Positions 13,322 to 13,957 of a stretch of 13,957 bases of DNA are shown here, piece by piece. Each line of letters begins with the position of its first letter. Position 1 is the first letter of the stretch. The notes under the pieces were generated by a model. The model saw only the letters and a list, made by a program, of their open reading frames with translations. It did not search any database and had not been told where the DNA came from. The position numbers were made by a program, and so were the translations under genes. Location of the stretch: contig CAYJLC010000051.1 of NCBI GenBank assembly GCA_964370735.1, forward strand, positions 1-13,957. Reading direction: 5' to 3'. This DNA is from CAYJLC01 sp964370735 (GTDB taxonomy: Bacteria > Bacillota > Clostridia > Oscillospirales > Butyricicoccaceae).

Positions 13322-13369
13322 GGACGTCGAGGGCGCCGTCCGCTACATGGTGCTACCGACCAACGCAAC
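13320..13369. repeat. GC-rich island with palindromic core, probable repeat element
   Basis: This 50-bp stretch is about 66 percent G+C in an otherwise AT-rich spacer. It contains GGACG and CGTCC arms around a GGCGCC palindrome (13322-13341). Its base composition is unlike the neighbouring genes. It resembles, from memory, GGACGTCG-type intergenic repeats of gut clostridia, so transfer or repeat insertion is likely. It does not code for protein in any convincing frame. Confidence 0.45.
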
Positions 13370-13400
13370 TTTAGTGGTTAATAAAATATCAACCACTAAA
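13370..13400 (-). repeat. Stem-loop directly downstream of dnaK
   Basis: A 10-bp perfect stem, TTTAGTGGTT (13370-13379) with AACCACTAAA (13391-13400), closes an 11-nt loop, 9 nt after the dnaK stop. On the minus strand no T run follows, so it is not a standard terminator. It could protect the dnaK 3' end or mark a processing point. Confidence 0.6.
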
Positions 13401-13409
13401 AATTAAATT

Positions 13410-13957
13410 TTACTTATCGTCTACTTCTGTGAAATCAGCATCTACGAAATCTTCGCCACCAGGAGCAGCACCAGCTTCTTCAGCAGCGCCTTCACCAGGT
13501 TGATTTGCAGCCATATTTTGGTATGCTTTTTGAGATACTTCACCGAATTTTTTAGATAAATCATCAGATGCAGCTTTGATAGCCTCTGAATCAGTGCCTT
13601 TTAAAGCTTCTCTAACTTTTTCAATTAAAGATTCTATTTCAGTTTTATCAGCTTCTTCAACATTATCTTTTAATTCTTCTAATGCTTTTTCACTTTGGAA
13701 AGCTAAGTTTTCAGCATTATTTCTAGTTTCAACTTCTTCTTTACGCTTTTTATCTTCTTCTGCAAATGCTTCAGCATCTTTAACAGCTTTGTCGATATCA
13801 GAGTCAGAAAGGTTAGTTGACGCTGTGATTGTTATATGTTGTTCTTTATTTGTTGCTTTATCTTTCGCAGTAACATTTACGATACCATTAGCATCGATAT
13901 CGAAAGTAACTTCGATTTGTGGAACACCACGAGGAGCTGGAGAAATACCATCTAGTG
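13410..13957 (-). CDS. dnaK: Chaperone protein DnaK (Hsp70), C-terminal part, 5' end outside window
   Basis: Only the last 181 residues are visible; the ATPase domain lies right of the window. The fragment begins inside the substrate-binding beta domain with LDGISPAPRGVPQIEVTFDIDANGIVNVTA, one of the most conserved DnaK stretches, followed by the KDKATNKEQHITI strand. The helical lid carries the family's EEDKKRKEEVETRN and LKGTD-type segments. The tail is alanine/glycine/glutamate-rich and ends DFTEVDDK, close to the EEVDD-like tail of bacterial DnaK. The frame is intact to the stop. In most Firmicutes dnaJ follows directly; here a repeat-rich spacer and two redox genes intervene. Heat-shock control sites such as CIRCE would lie upstream, outside the window. 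Confidence 0.97.
   Translation of the reverse strand, partial: LDGISPAPRGVPQIEVTFDIDANGIVNVTAKDKATNKEQHITITASTNLSDSDIDKAVKDAEAFAEEDKKRKEEVETRNNAENLAFQSEKALEELKDNVEEADKTEIESLIEKVREALKGTDSEAIKAASDDLSKKFGEVSQKAYQNMAANQPGEGAAEEAGAAPGGEDFVDADFTEVDDK

Overview
The window comes from a low-GC Gram-positive anaerobe, most likely a member of the Clostridia (Firmicutes/Bacillota). The pointers are AT-rich sequence, strong GGAGG-type ribosome binding sites, frequent TTG/GTG starts, an atpZ-atpI-atpB arrangement, a selenium/molybdenum hydroxylase maturation cluster, and a 7TMR-DISM type sensor kinase. The species cannot be named from the sequence. No rRNA, tRNA, CRISPR array or insertion sequence is visible.

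Layout, left to right. (1) 1-1306, minus strand: the start of an F-type ATP synthase operon, atpZ-atpI-atpB, with atpB running off the left edge. A strong promoter precedes it, and all three genes appear to start with TTG. (2) 1347-2477, minus: a secreted D-Ala-D-Ala carboxypeptidase, divergent from (3) mtaB at 2597-3874, plus, a tRNA t6A37 methylthiotransferase ending near a hairpin terminator. (4) 4021-7377, plus: a tight operon selD-yqeC-yqeB-xdhC, the set known for making selenium-dependent molybdenum hydroxylases. No hydroxylase structural gene and no selenocysteine machinery lies in the window. (5) 7423-10225, minus: a two-component system, with a 7TMR-DISM histidine kinase followed by an OmpR-type regulator. 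The regulator has its own promoter and an unusual hairpin between its Shine-Dalgarno sequence and its start. (6) 10261-10855, minus: an unrecognised small membrane protein and a possible 46-codon reading frame that would need an ACG start. (7) 10876-13957, minus: dnaK (only its 3' end), a repeat-rich spacer, a nitroreductase, an iron-sulfur flavoprotein, then dnaJ and a strong terminator. The chaperone pair is thus split by two flavin redox genes.

How the genes work together. SelD makes selenophosphate, and YqeC, YqeB and XdhC are thought to use selenium to finish the molybdenum cofactor of a hydroxylase such as a xanthine or purine dehydrogenase. The kinase and regulator form one signalling unit with an unknown signal. 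Three promoters (atpZ, selD, response regulator) share the form TTGAAA, 17 bp, TATAAT with an extended TGT, which suggests strong housekeeping sigma-A promoters.

The points most worth a second look are the hairpin-spaced ribosome binding site and interlocked inverted repeats before the response regulator, the ACG-start small ORF, the composite repeat between dnaK and the nitroreductase with a possible leader peptide, and the redox genes inside the dnaK-dnaJ unit.
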